NCBI GenBank assembly: GCA_017621655.1
Contig: JAGASS010000036.1
Coordinates: 1-55,674 of the forward strand
Direction: 5' to 3'
DNA from: Clostridia bacterium
Lineage (GTDB): Bacteria > Bacillota > Clostridia > Oscillospirales > CAG-272
Length of the DNA: 55,674 nucleotides
A model generated the notes under the pieces. That model saw only the letters and a list, made by a program, of their open reading frames with translations, was not told the origin of the DNA and did not search any database. The stretch's first letter is position 1. Each line of letters opens with the position of its first letter. Below are positions 40,254 to 47,640 of this stretch, in pieces. Position numbers and translations under genes: made by a program.

Positions 40254-40829
40254 CTACTTTCTCCTCCCCACCGTCCCGACAAACAAGGCGCAAACTATAA
40301 TAAACAGCGACGGGTCACCGACTCCCGAAAACAGAAAATAGACCGAGAATAAATAGAGGAAAAACAGAATGAAAAACGTGACTCCCAAAAGCACCCTTTC
40401 CGCTGTTTTCGGCGTTAGAAACGTAAGGAGAAGATTCTCCAAGACCGTTCCGCCGTCAAGCCCCTTTATCGGCATCAGATTGATAAACGCAAGAGCAAGA
40501 TTGCAGGCGCAGAAAAATTCCCCGAGCGAAAGTATTATTCCGAGAAAAAGGAGAATAAGATTAAGGGAAGGACCGGAAAGCGCTATAAAAATATCGCTTT
40601 TGTAAGACCGTAAACCGATGGGTAGCGCCATATCCGCGCCAAAAGGATAAATAACGATCCTTGTCGGCGTCGCACGGCAGATTCGCGCGGCAAAATAGTG
40701 TCCAAGCTCGTGAACGAGCGCACAGAGAAGCGTTACGATACCCTCGTAACCAACGCCCGAAATCGACAGAATAATTAAAAAAATTATCGTAGAGGGATGA
40801 ATTATGAATTTTTTTGTTTTCTTAAGCAA
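40254..40829 (-). CDS. M50 site-2 metalloprotease (SpoIVFB-like)
   Basis: A 191-residue intramembrane zinc protease with four to six helices. The zinc motif HELGH is at residues 40-44 and the third ligand Asp125 in NLMPIKGLDGG. SpoIVFB, the relative that frees sigma K from its pro-peptide in sporulation, has the same small core; the assignment to that role is inference. It starts at a TTG (40829) with AGGTGA upstream; no ATG is near. It is divergent from hemW. Confidence 0.85.
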   Translation of the reverse strand: MLKKTKKFIIHPSTIIFLIILSISGVGYEGIVTLLCALVHELGHYFAARICRATPTRIVIYPFGADMALPIGLRSYKSDIFIALSGPSLNLILLFLGIILSLGEFFCACNLALAFINLMPIKGLDGGTVLENLLLTFLTPKTAERVLLGVTFFILFFLYLFSVYFLFSGVGDPSLFIIVCALFVGTVGRRK

Positions 40830-40833
40830 ACTC

Positions 40834-40862
40834 TTGTCACCTGCGCCTTTATGTGATATAAT
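40834..40862 (+). promoter_or_regulatory. Promoter of hemW
   Basis: TTGTCA, 17 bp, TATAAT with TG extension. Confidence 0.8.
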
Positions 40863-40898
40863 AATTAAGTAACGGAAATAATATCAGAGGAATAAAAA

Positions 40899-42086
40899 AT
40901 GACAGATAAAACTCTCGGCTTATATATCCATTTTCCATTTTGCCAAAGTAAATGCCCGTACTGCGACTTCTATTCAATAACCGATTCGTCGTGTGCCGAC
41001 AGATACGTAAACGCAGTGGTGCTTCAGATGCAGGACTACGCAAAGGCGGCATCGCGTCACGACGTCGACAGTATCTTCTTCGGCGGCGGCACGCCCTCGA
41101 TGCTTTCTACGAAGCAGCTCCTTAAGGTCATCGACGGTATATATGATAACTTTAACGTCTGCGGAGACGCAGAGTTCACAATCGAGGCAAACCCCGCGAC
41201 GCTCAAAACCGCGTCTCTCCGTAAGCTTCGCCGTGCAGGTATTAACAGATTGAGCATCGGTCTTCAAAGCGCGAACGACGACGAGCTTCGCGCCCTCGGA
41301 AGAATACATACATATGCAGATTTTGAAGAGAGCTACCGCATCGCACGCAAGGCGGGCTTCGATAATATAAGCATTGACCTTATGTACGGCATCCCGAATC
41401 AGACCCCCGAAAGCTTCGCGAATACGCTCAGAACTGTGACCGCGCTCCGCCCCGAGCATATCTCGGTGTACGGACTGAAGATCGAGGAGGGAACGCCTTT
41501 TGACGAAAGAAAGGATACCCTTGCGCTACCCGACGAGGATACCGAGTGTAAAATGTATTTCGATACGGTCGAATATCTTTCCTCAAAGGGCTACGCGCAG
41601 TATGAGATAAGTAATTTCTCAAAGCCGGGACATCAGTGCGTGCATAATCTGCGCTATTGGAACTGCGAGGAATATATCGGCTTCGGACCTGGCGCACATT
41701 CCTATTTCGGAAACCGTCGCTTCGCTTATAAGAAGAATATTTCCGATTACGTCAAGAATATGGAAATGCCGGGCAGCGTTCCCGATATTCTGAGCGAAAA
41801 TTACGAGATCAAGGATAACGAGCGCATCGGTGAATACGTAATGCTGCGTATGCGCTTGAGCGAGGGCGTAGACACCGAATTTTTCGCCGCTACGTTCGGA
41901 ATAGATTTTGAGCGCCTCTTCGGTAAATACCTCGAAAAATATGAGAAAAACGGCTTTGTGCGTAAGAAGGACAGAAGCTGGTCGTTCACGCCGAAGGGAA
42001 TGTACGTTTCAAACTATATCCTCTCGTCAATGTTCGATTTCGATAGCGATATCCTCTCGGGCATCGCAAACGGAACCGATAAATAA
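40899..42086 (+). CDS. hemW: HemW-type radical SAM heme chaperone
   Basis: A 395-residue radical SAM protein related to oxygen-independent coproporphyrinogen oxidase but of the HemW branch, which carries heme. The cluster cysteines are Cys15, 19 and 22 (CQSKCPYC). GGGTPS, the EANPATL segment, RLSIGLQS and the HemW-type C-terminal domain follow. CPO HemN has an extra Cys (CxxxCxxCxC) and an N-terminal extension; here the fourth position is Phe, supporting HemW. ATG 40899 follows CAGAGGA. A terminator follows. Confidence 0.92.
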   Translation: MTDKTLGLYIHFPFCQSKCPYCDFYSITDSSCADRYVNAVVLQMQDYAKAASRHDVDSIFFGGGTPSMLSTKQLLKVIDGIYDNFNVCGDAEFTIEANPATLKTASLRKLRRAGINRLSIGLQSANDDELRALGRIHTYADFEESYRIARKAGFDNISIDLMYGIPNQTPESFANTLRTVTALRPEHISVYGLKIEEGTPFDERKDTLALPDEDTECKMYFDTVEYLSSKGYAQYEISNFSKPGHQCVHNLRYWNCEEYIGFGPGAHSYFGNRRFAYKKNISDYVKNMEMPGSVPDILSENYEIKDNERIGEYVMLRMRLSEGVDTEFFAATFGIDFERLFGKYLEKYEKNGFVRKKDRSWSFTPKGMYVSNYILSSMFDFDSDILSGIANGTDK

Positions 42087-42092
42087 TCATCC

Positions 42093-42119
42093 AAAAGGAC
42101 GGAATCTCCGTCCTTTTTT
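42093..42119 (+). terminator. Terminator of hemW
   Basis: AAAAGGACGGA-ATC-TCCGTCCTTTTTT. Confidence 0.9.
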
Positions 42120-42137
42120 GTATGACATTTTTTGCAA

Positions 42138-42188
42138 CGGCGGGAGCAAGCCCCCGCCCTACGGGGGGTCGGGGACGTCGCCCCCTAC
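42138..42188 (-). repeat. Two inverted S hairpins in tandem
   Basis: CGGCGGGAGCAAGCCCCCGC (42138 on) and GGGGTCGGGGACGTCGCCCC. The first is the uninterrupted form of the hairpin that carries an N element at 52335-52408. Confidence 0.8.
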
Positions 42189-42215
42189 AATGACGAGGGA
42201 GCAACAATAAAACGT

Positions 42216-42374
42216 GGCAAATCTTGCTTAAAAACGAAAGGGGATTCCAAAGGGGAAAACGTGTGCAGAATTTTGCGAAGGCAAAATTCAAATCGGTTTT
42301 CCTCTTGGCGTGTTTCTTTTGGTAGGTTTGCGAAGCAAAACTACTCTTTTCATTGCACGAGCAAGAAAAGTTAG
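42216..42374 (+). repeat. P3 repeat, copy 2
   Basis: Matches 7131-7247 in inverse orientation: CGAAAGGGGATTCCAAAGGG, CTTGGCGTGTTTCTTTTGG. Internal hairpin GAATTTTGC-GAAG-GCAAAATTC; a second GTTTTGCTTCGCAAAC-like hairpin (plus strand GTTTGC-GAA-GCAAAAC) replaces the long terminal stem. Confidence 0.8.
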
Positions 42375-42379
42375 TAAAA

Positions 42380-43255
42380 TTACACTGCCGTTAAACACGA
42401 AAAGAACGCACCTTTTAACCCCTTATAAATAATGTCGCTGTCACCTATCGGCAAGGGATTAACACCCTTGCCGCATTCAAGAGTAAAAGCAGGCAAGCCG
42501 TATTCCTTGATAAACCAATCCTTAAGCCCACCGTAAGCGGCACTTCCCGTCGGCTCGGAAAGAACGTATCCCGAAAGCGCGGATAAACGCTTCGCGATCA
42601 CCCTTCCGCCGTCAGGCACAACTCCATTGTAATCGTAATAAATTTCCTCACCCTGTGTGTGAAGCGCGATGAGCATATTTATTCCGCGCGCACGAATAAA
42701 GGCACAAAGTGCCGATGTCTCCGGCTCGGATTCGGGATGCTCGCCCGAATAAAGCGTCGGACCGGGGACGATCCCGTGCTCGCGCTCGTATTCCTTGTAC
42801 TCAAAGAATCCCGCGTCATAATTGTGATTGAGATCAACACCGCGCCCGTTCGCCTGCCAGCGCGAATAATCTCCGCCGCTCATCGCGTTAAGACGCTCGG
42901 TAAGCGGATTTAATTCATCTTTTCCGTTTATTTGTAATTCAACCCCATCGGGATTCAGCATCGGAACGACGCAAAGCGTCCGATTTTCAAGCACAACGCT
43001 TAAATCCGCTCTGCGCTCCAGCTCTTTTCCGACGTCGCGTAGAAAATCAAGAAGCAAAGCCGTCGTTATCCATTCCATTCCGTGATGAGTACCAACGAAA
43101 AGCACCGCTTTTTTGCCCTCGCCAACCGAAATAAGCGGTATCTCGCGCCCAACGAGCGACCTTCCGATAACGCTCCGAGTAAAAAACGGATATTCACCGC
43201 ATAAAGCATCAAGCTCCTTCATCATCTCACCGTAAGTCAGCGCAGCAGTTCTCAT
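42380..43255 (-). CDS. M14-family zinc carboxypeptidase
   Basis: A 291-residue peptidase with the M14 metal site HxxE at His58/Glu61 (GTHHGMEW), third ligand His199 (IALHTQGEE) and catalytic Glu260 (FTLECGKG). NPDGVEL and RGVDLNHNYD fit the family. There is no signal peptide. Relatives in spore formers cut gamma-D-Glu-meso-DAP bonds of peptidoglycan peptides; that substrate is plausible, not shown. ATG 43255 follows GGGGGA; an in-frame ATG at 43285 has no ribosome site. Confidence 0.87.
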   Translation of the reverse strand: MRTAALTYGEMMKELDALCGEYPFFTRSVIGRSLVGREIPLISVGEGKKAVLFVGTHHGMEWITTALLLDFLRDVGKELERRADLSVVLENRTLCVVPMLNPDGVELQINGKDELNPLTERLNAMSGGDYSRWQANGRGVDLNHNYDAGFFEYKEYEREHGIVPGPTLYSGEHPESEPETSALCAFIRARGINMLIALHTQGEEIYYDYNGVVPDGGRVIAKRLSALSGYVLSEPTGSAAYGGLKDWFIKEYGLPAFTLECGKGVNPLPIGDSDIIYKGLKGAFFSCLTAV

Positions 43256-43318
43256 AATATCCCCCAAAAACCTTTTTTCAAGCATATGAAAAAACGGGCT
43301 TGTATTATGAAAATCCTA

Positions 43319-43347
43319 TTGACCGAACCCCAAACGTGTGATATAAT
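43319..43347 (+). promoter_or_regulatory. Promoter of the DUF4091 gene
   Basis: TTGACC, 17 bp, TATAAT with TG extension. Confidence 0.8.
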
Positions 43348-43376
43348 CGAGATATTAACATAAGGAGCATCTTACC

Positions 43377-45035
43377 ATGAATTACAACTTCAAATTTCTG
43401 CCCTCAACCGAAAAGTGCTTCATCGACGATAATGCAGACGAAAAGTACGGCATAGAAAAGCTTTCGATGCTGAAAAATGAACGTCTCTCTTTCCAGCTTG
43501 CATACTGGGGAAGCGAGATGGATTGGCATTTGTCGTTCACACGCCTCGAAATTGAGTCTGATATAAAAGAATACGTAAAAGCATACCGCGTAGAGCAGGT
43601 GCCTGTAACCTACCCGAAGCGCCCAAGTCTTCCGATGGACGGTTATCTTTGCGATAAGCCGGGACTTTACCCCGACCTTCTCCGTCCCGTGGAGGAGCAG
43701 TATAAGTTCATATTCCATAAAGACGAGCTTCGCGCTCTCTACGTTATCGTAGAAAATAAGGACGGAATCCCTGCAGGCGACCATTACGTCACCTTCCGAG
43801 CATACGAGGGCGAAAACTGCGTAGCAGAAGCAACGATGCCGATAAAGGTCATCGATGCAGATCTTCCGAAGCAGACGCTTATTCATACCGAGTGGTTCCA
43901 TAACGACGGCCTCTGCCAGTATTATGAGACCGAGATGTTCAGCGAAAAATATTGGAGCATTCTTCGTAACTTCCTTTACGAAGCAAGAGAGACGGGCGTA
44001 AACATGATACTCACCCCCGTGTTCACCCCTCCGCTTGATACCGAGGTGGGCGGCGAGAGAATGACCTGTCAGCTCGTTGACGTTACCGTGACCGATAACG
44101 GCTATGAGTTTGGATACGAACGCTTTGACAGATGGGTAAAGCTCTGCCTCGAGCTTGGCTTTGAATATTTTGAAATTTCTCACCTCTTCACGCAGTGGGG
44201 CTGTCACCACGCGCCTAAGATAATCGCAAAGGTAAACGGCGAGGAGAAGAGGATCTTCGGTTGGGAGACGGATTCTCACGGCGAGGAATATACGGCATTC
44301 GTCCGCGCGTTCCTTACCGACTTTATCGCTCACGCAAAGAAGCTCGGAATCGACGGAATGCTCTACTTCCATATCTCCGACGAGCCGTACGGCGAGCACC
44401 TTGAGTCCTACCTCAAGGCAAAGGAAGCGATTTGGGATATAATCGGTGAATATCATCAGATAGACGCCCTTTCCGACTATAAGTTCTACGAAATGGGCGC
44501 GGTCAAGAACCCGATCCCCGCGTCGGATCATATTGGTCCCTTCCTTGAAAATAAGGTTCCGAATCTCTGGGTATACTACTGCGTAAGCCAGGATTGGGAA
44601 ACGTCAAACCGTTTCCTCTCAATGCCCGGAACGAGAACGAGAGCGATAGGAGTTCAGATGTTCAAGTTTGACATCGTCGGCTTCCTTCAGTGGGGCTTCA
44701 ACTTCTATAACTGCCAGTATTCAAACTACCCGATAAACCCGTTCTCCGAGACCTGCGGCGAGTATTTCGCGCCTGCAGGCGATACGTTCCTCGTTTATCC
44801 CGGTCCTCACGGAGTGCCTTATCGTTCACTCCATCAGGCGCAGTTCGTTGACGCCCTTACCGACCTCCGCGCGCTTCAGTATCTCTCCTCCCTTATCGGT
44901 AAGGAGGAAACGATGAAGCTCGTTGAGGAGGACCTTGATAAGGAGCTTGCATTCAACTACTGTCCGCTTGAGCAGAGCTACTACGTAAACCTCCGCGAAA
45001 AGGTAAATTCGGCTATTGAAAAAGCAAAGAAATAA
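43377..45035 (+). CDS. DUF4091 domain protein (glycoside-hydrolase-like)
   Basis: A 552-residue protein: N-terminal beta-sandwich (about 1-165), TIM-barrel-like middle (about 170-470) and a DUF4091 C-terminal part. Visible motifs are HTEWFHNDGLCQYY, MLYFHISDEPYGEH and FLQWGFNFYNCQYSNYPINP, the last two carrying acidic and aromatic residues expected of a sugar-acting barrel. It has no signal peptide, so any substrate would be cytosolic. ATG 43377 follows TAAGGAG. It is monocistronic with its own promoter and terminator. Function is not established for the family. Confidence 0.82.
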   Translation: MNYNFKFLPSTEKCFIDDNADEKYGIEKLSMLKNERLSFQLAYWGSEMDWHLSFTRLEIESDIKEYVKAYRVEQVPVTYPKRPSLPMDGYLCDKPGLYPDLLRPVEEQYKFIFHKDELRALYVIVENKDGIPAGDHYVTFRAYEGENCVAEATMPIKVIDADLPKQTLIHTEWFHNDGLCQYYETEMFSEKYWSILRNFLYEARETGVNMILTPVFTPPLDTEVGGERMTCQLVDVTVTDNGYEFGYERFDRWVKLCLELGFEYFEISHLFTQWGCHHAPKIIAKVNGEEKRIFGWETDSHGEEYTAFVRAFLTDFIAHAKKLGIDGMLYFHISDEPYGEHLESYLKAKEAIWDIIGEYHQIDALSDYKFYEMGAVKNPIPASDHIGPFLENKVPNLWVYYCVSQDWETSNRFLSMPGTRTRAIGVQMFKFDIVGFLQWGFNFYNCQYSNYPINPFSETCGEYFAPAGDTFLVYPGPHGVPYRSLHQAQFVDALTDLRALQYLSSLIGKEETMKLVEEDLDKELAFNYCPLEQSYYVNLREKVNSAIEKAKK

Positions 45036-45071
45036 TCAAAAAAGGATGCCCAAGGGCATCCTTTTTTGATT
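45034..45071. terminator. Long bidirectional terminator
   Basis: An 18-bp perfect stem (AATCAAAAAAGGATGCCC and complement) with a two-base AA loop, overlapping the DUF4091 stop. Confidence 0.88.
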
Positions 45072-45112
45072 AAGCAATAAAACTGTTTGCACGTTAGAGA
45101 GAATCGTAACAA

Positions 45113-45256
45113 TGTAGGGGGCGACGTCCTCGACGCCCCGTTCAAAAAGTAATGCATCTATAATGATATATAAAATAATATCGTCATTAACAGAGTATTG
45201 ATTTTATGAGAATATTATCGTGGCATTGTGGGGCGTCGAGGACGTCGCCCCCTACA
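45113..45256. repeat. MITE-like element 2 (28-bp terminal inverted repeats)
   Basis: S hairpin at 45113-45140, 88 nt AT-rich interior, inverted S at 45229-45256. Size and ends match 11678-11820; the interiors share little beyond a TCGTGG near the right end. Confidence 0.75.
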
Positions 45257-45281
45257 AAAACATGGCAAAGATTTTGATTCT

Positions 45282-45842
45282 TTATATAACCCCCAACCCC
45301 TCAAGGAGTATCTTTACTCCCATTAAAATAAGCACCGATCCGCCGATGATGGTCGCGACCTTGCGGAATTTCGAACCGACGAACGCGCCGAGCGCGACTC
45401 CGACAGCCGAGAGAATAAAGGTCGTCACGCCGATAAGTCCGACGGACGAGAATATCTCGACCTCAACGAGCGCAAATGAAACACCGACTGCAAGCGCGTC
45501 AATGCTTGTCGCAAGCGCAAGCGGTACCATTTCGCGGAAAGAGAGCGAAATCGTACAGGTGTCATCGTCACCCTTTATCGCCTCTCTTATCATATTCGCG
45601 CCGATGAGAAGCAGAAGCGCGAACGCTATGTAAAATGAATAATCGGCGATTTTAGATGCGACCGTCGAGGCAAGAAAATAGCCGATAAGCGGCATAAGTG
45701 CCTGAAAAATACCGAAATAAAGACCGACTGTGACGGCGTGCGAAAGCTTGACACGACAAAGCGTCAGTCCCTTGCAGACCGCAACGGCAAAAGCGTCCAT
45801 GGATAGAGAAACGCCGATGAGAAATATCTCCCAAAGCTGCAT
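45282..45842 (-). CDS. mntP: Manganese efflux pump MntP
   Basis: A 186-residue membrane protein of six helices that exports Mn(II). It shows the duplicated MntP layout with SLSMDAFAVAVCKGL in helix 1 and the counterpart TSIDALAVGVSFAL in helix 4, each with the transport-essential Asp. ATG 45842 follows GAGGACA. The leader is only about 27 nt, too short for a manganese riboswitch of the yybP-ykoY type. It is divergent from miaB. Confidence 0.93.
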   Translation of the reverse strand: MQLWEIFLIGVSLSMDAFAVAVCKGLTLCRVKLSHAVTVGLYFGIFQALMPLIGYFLASTVASKIADYSFYIAFALLLLIGANMIREAIKGDDDTCTISLSFREMVPLALATSIDALAVGVSFALVEVEIFSSVGLIGVTTFILSAVGVALGAFVGSKFRKVATIIGGSVLILMGVKILLEGLGVI

Positions 45843-45875
45843 ATTTATGTCCTCAATTTCTTTGATTACCCGAAA

Positions 45876-45904
45876 ATTATACCAAAATAAAAAAGCAGTG
45901 TCAA
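45876..45904 (-). promoter_or_regulatory. Promoter of mntP
   Basis: Minus strand TTGACA, 17 bp, TATAAT. Confidence 0.85.
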
Positions 45905-45917
45905 TAGGTGCATTTTG

Positions 45918-45946
45918 TTGACAAGCGTCGGTTTTTATATTATAAT
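45918..45946 (+). promoter_or_regulatory. Promoter of miaB
   Basis: TTGACA, 17 bp, TATAAT. Its -35 box is 14 bp from that of the divergent mntP promoter. Confidence 0.85.
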
Positions 45947-45982
45947 AATATAATAAACTATTATTATGGGGAAATATGCTCT

Positions 45983-47404
45983 ATGATATACAGAACTGAA
46001 TTCGACGCATCGTCGCCCGACGTAAAATACGTCAAAAAATTGACCGATGCGTATTACGAAAAAAACGGAAAACGCCCCGGTGTCTTTGTGCGCACCTTCG
46101 GCTGTCAGCAGAACGAGGCGGATAGCGAAAGATATATGGGAATGGCCCTTCTTATGGGCTACGAAAAGGTCGATAGCGAGGAAAAAGCGTCGCTTATCCT
46201 ATATAACACCTGTGCCGTCCGCGAGCACGCAGAGCTTAAGGCGCTCTCGATAACGGGACAGCTCAAGCACCTGAAGGCGCAAAACCCCGATCTTAAGATC
46301 GGCATCTGCGGATGTATGGTCGCGCAGGAGCACCGACTTAACGATATAAAGAATAAATATCCCTACGTCGACTTCCTCTTTGGTACGGGAAGCCACGAAA
46401 AATTCCCATTCTACCTTGCCGAATCAATGCGTAAGCGCAAAAGAGTATTTTACCCCGACGAGAATTATTCGATACCCGAAAAAATGCCAGTCGAGCGCGA
46501 AAGTAGCTTTAAGGGCTGGGTGAGTATAATGAACGGCTGTAATAACTTCTGTACCTATTGCGTCGTTCCTTACGTCCGCGGACGCGAGCGAAGCCGTTGC
46601 CGTGAAAATATTCTTGCCGAAGTAGAAGAGCTTGTAAAAAACGGCTGTAAGGAGATAACCCTGCTCGGTCAGAACGTAAATTCCTACGGAAAGGGCTTGT
46701 ATGACGATTACGGCTTTTCCGATCTGCTCTCCGATATATGCAAGATCAAGGGCGATTATTGGATACGCTTTATGACGAGTCACCCGAAGGACGCAAGCCG
46801 TAAGCTTATCGACGTTATCGCAGAAAACTGCGGAGATGACTGTCAGCCGAAGATCGTAAAGCAGTTCCATTTGCCGCTTCAGTCCGGCTCTGACGCAATT
46901 CTAAATAAGATGAACCGTCATTACGGACGCGAGACATACCTCTCGCTTATCGGGTATATGAAGGAAAAAATACCCGATATAGCGCTCTCGACCGATATTA
47001 TAGTCGGCTTCCCGACCGAAACGGAGGAGGACTTTTTAGATACTCTCTCAATGCTCGAGGCGGTAAGATACGACGCGTTCTTCTCGTTTATCTATTCGAT
47101 ACGGCGCGGCACACCTGCCGAAACGATGGAGCAGGTTCCCGATCCTATAAAGAAGGAGCGCTTCGCGCGGCTTCTTGAAACTCAAAACCGCATTTCGCTC
47201 GAGAAGAATAACGAATACGTCGGCAAGCGTGAGCGAGTGCTCGTCGAGGGACGAAGCAAGACCGACGAAAAAATGCTCACGGGACGAAACGAGAAAAACC
47301 GACTCGTCCATTTTGAAGGCGACGATTCCCTTATCGGAACGTTTGCAAACGTGAAGATAATCACCGCCGATACCTATTGCCTGACGGGAAAATTGGTAAA
47401 TTAA
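45983..47404 (+). CDS. miaB: tRNA-2-methylthio-N6-dimethylallyladenosine synthase
   Basis: A 473-residue radical SAM methylthiotransferase acting on tRNA position 37. N-terminal cluster cysteines are Cys41, 77 and 111 (FGCQQNEADS, NTCAVREHAE, GCMVAQE); radical SAM cysteines are Cys186, 190 and 193 (CNNFCTYC). A TRAM domain closes the protein. QQNEADSE and VRGRERSR are MiaB-type rather than RimO or MtaB. ATG 45983 is the first in frame with this N-terminus, after ATGGGGAAAT. Confidence 0.93.
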   Translation: MIYRTEFDASSPDVKYVKKLTDAYYEKNGKRPGVFVRTFGCQQNEADSERYMGMALLMGYEKVDSEEKASLILYNTCAVREHAELKALSITGQLKHLKAQNPDLKIGICGCMVAQEHRLNDIKNKYPYVDFLFGTGSHEKFPFYLAESMRKRKRVFYPDENYSIPEKMPVERESSFKGWVSIMNGCNNFCTYCVVPYVRGRERSRCRENILAEVEELVKNGCKEITLLGQNVNSYGKGLYDDYGFSDLLSDICKIKGDYWIRFMTSHPKDASRKLIDVIAENCGDDCQPKIVKQFHLPLQSGSDAILNKMNRHYGRETYLSLIGYMKEKIPDIALSTDIIVGFPTETEEDFLDTLSMLEAVRYDAFFSFIYSIRRGTPAETMEQVPDPIKKERFARLLETQNRISLEKNNEYVGKRERVLVEGRSKTDEKMLTGRNEKNRLVHFEGDDSLIGTFANVKIITADTYCLTGKLVN

Positions 47405-47410
47405 GAGAAT

Positions 47411-47603
47411 GGCTCTGAAATGGCTCCCTCCGGGAGGGAGCTCCGCGAAGCGGTGAGGGAGCCATCGGGCGAGAAATGCTCGATAATAGATATTCATGGA
47501 GCCGCCCTGATGAGACGGGCAACGCTCTATAATTTCTTTCATCGCGTGCTCCCTTCGTCATTTGCTCCGCAAATGCCACCTCCCTCCCGGAGGGAGGCAT
47601 AAC
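47411..47603 (-). repeat. P2 repeat, copy 2
   Basis: Inverse copy of 3147-3352 between miaB and mutS. Its ends are GGCTCCCTCCGGGAGGGAGC...GAGGGAGCC and CCTCCCTCCCGGAGGGAGG. The 5' arm can pair with either of two purine arms. Confidence 0.8.
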
Positions 47604-47640
47604 AAATCCCACTATTCTAACCCACAAGGAGAACCGCATT

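Noticed and set aside
43404..44531. A 375-codon antisense frame over the DUF4091 gene
   Set aside because: Same reasons; the plus-strand gene has promoter, ribosome site and terminator.
45843..45875. Manganese (yybP-ykoY) riboswitch before mntP
   Set aside because: The predicted leader is about 27 nt, far too short.
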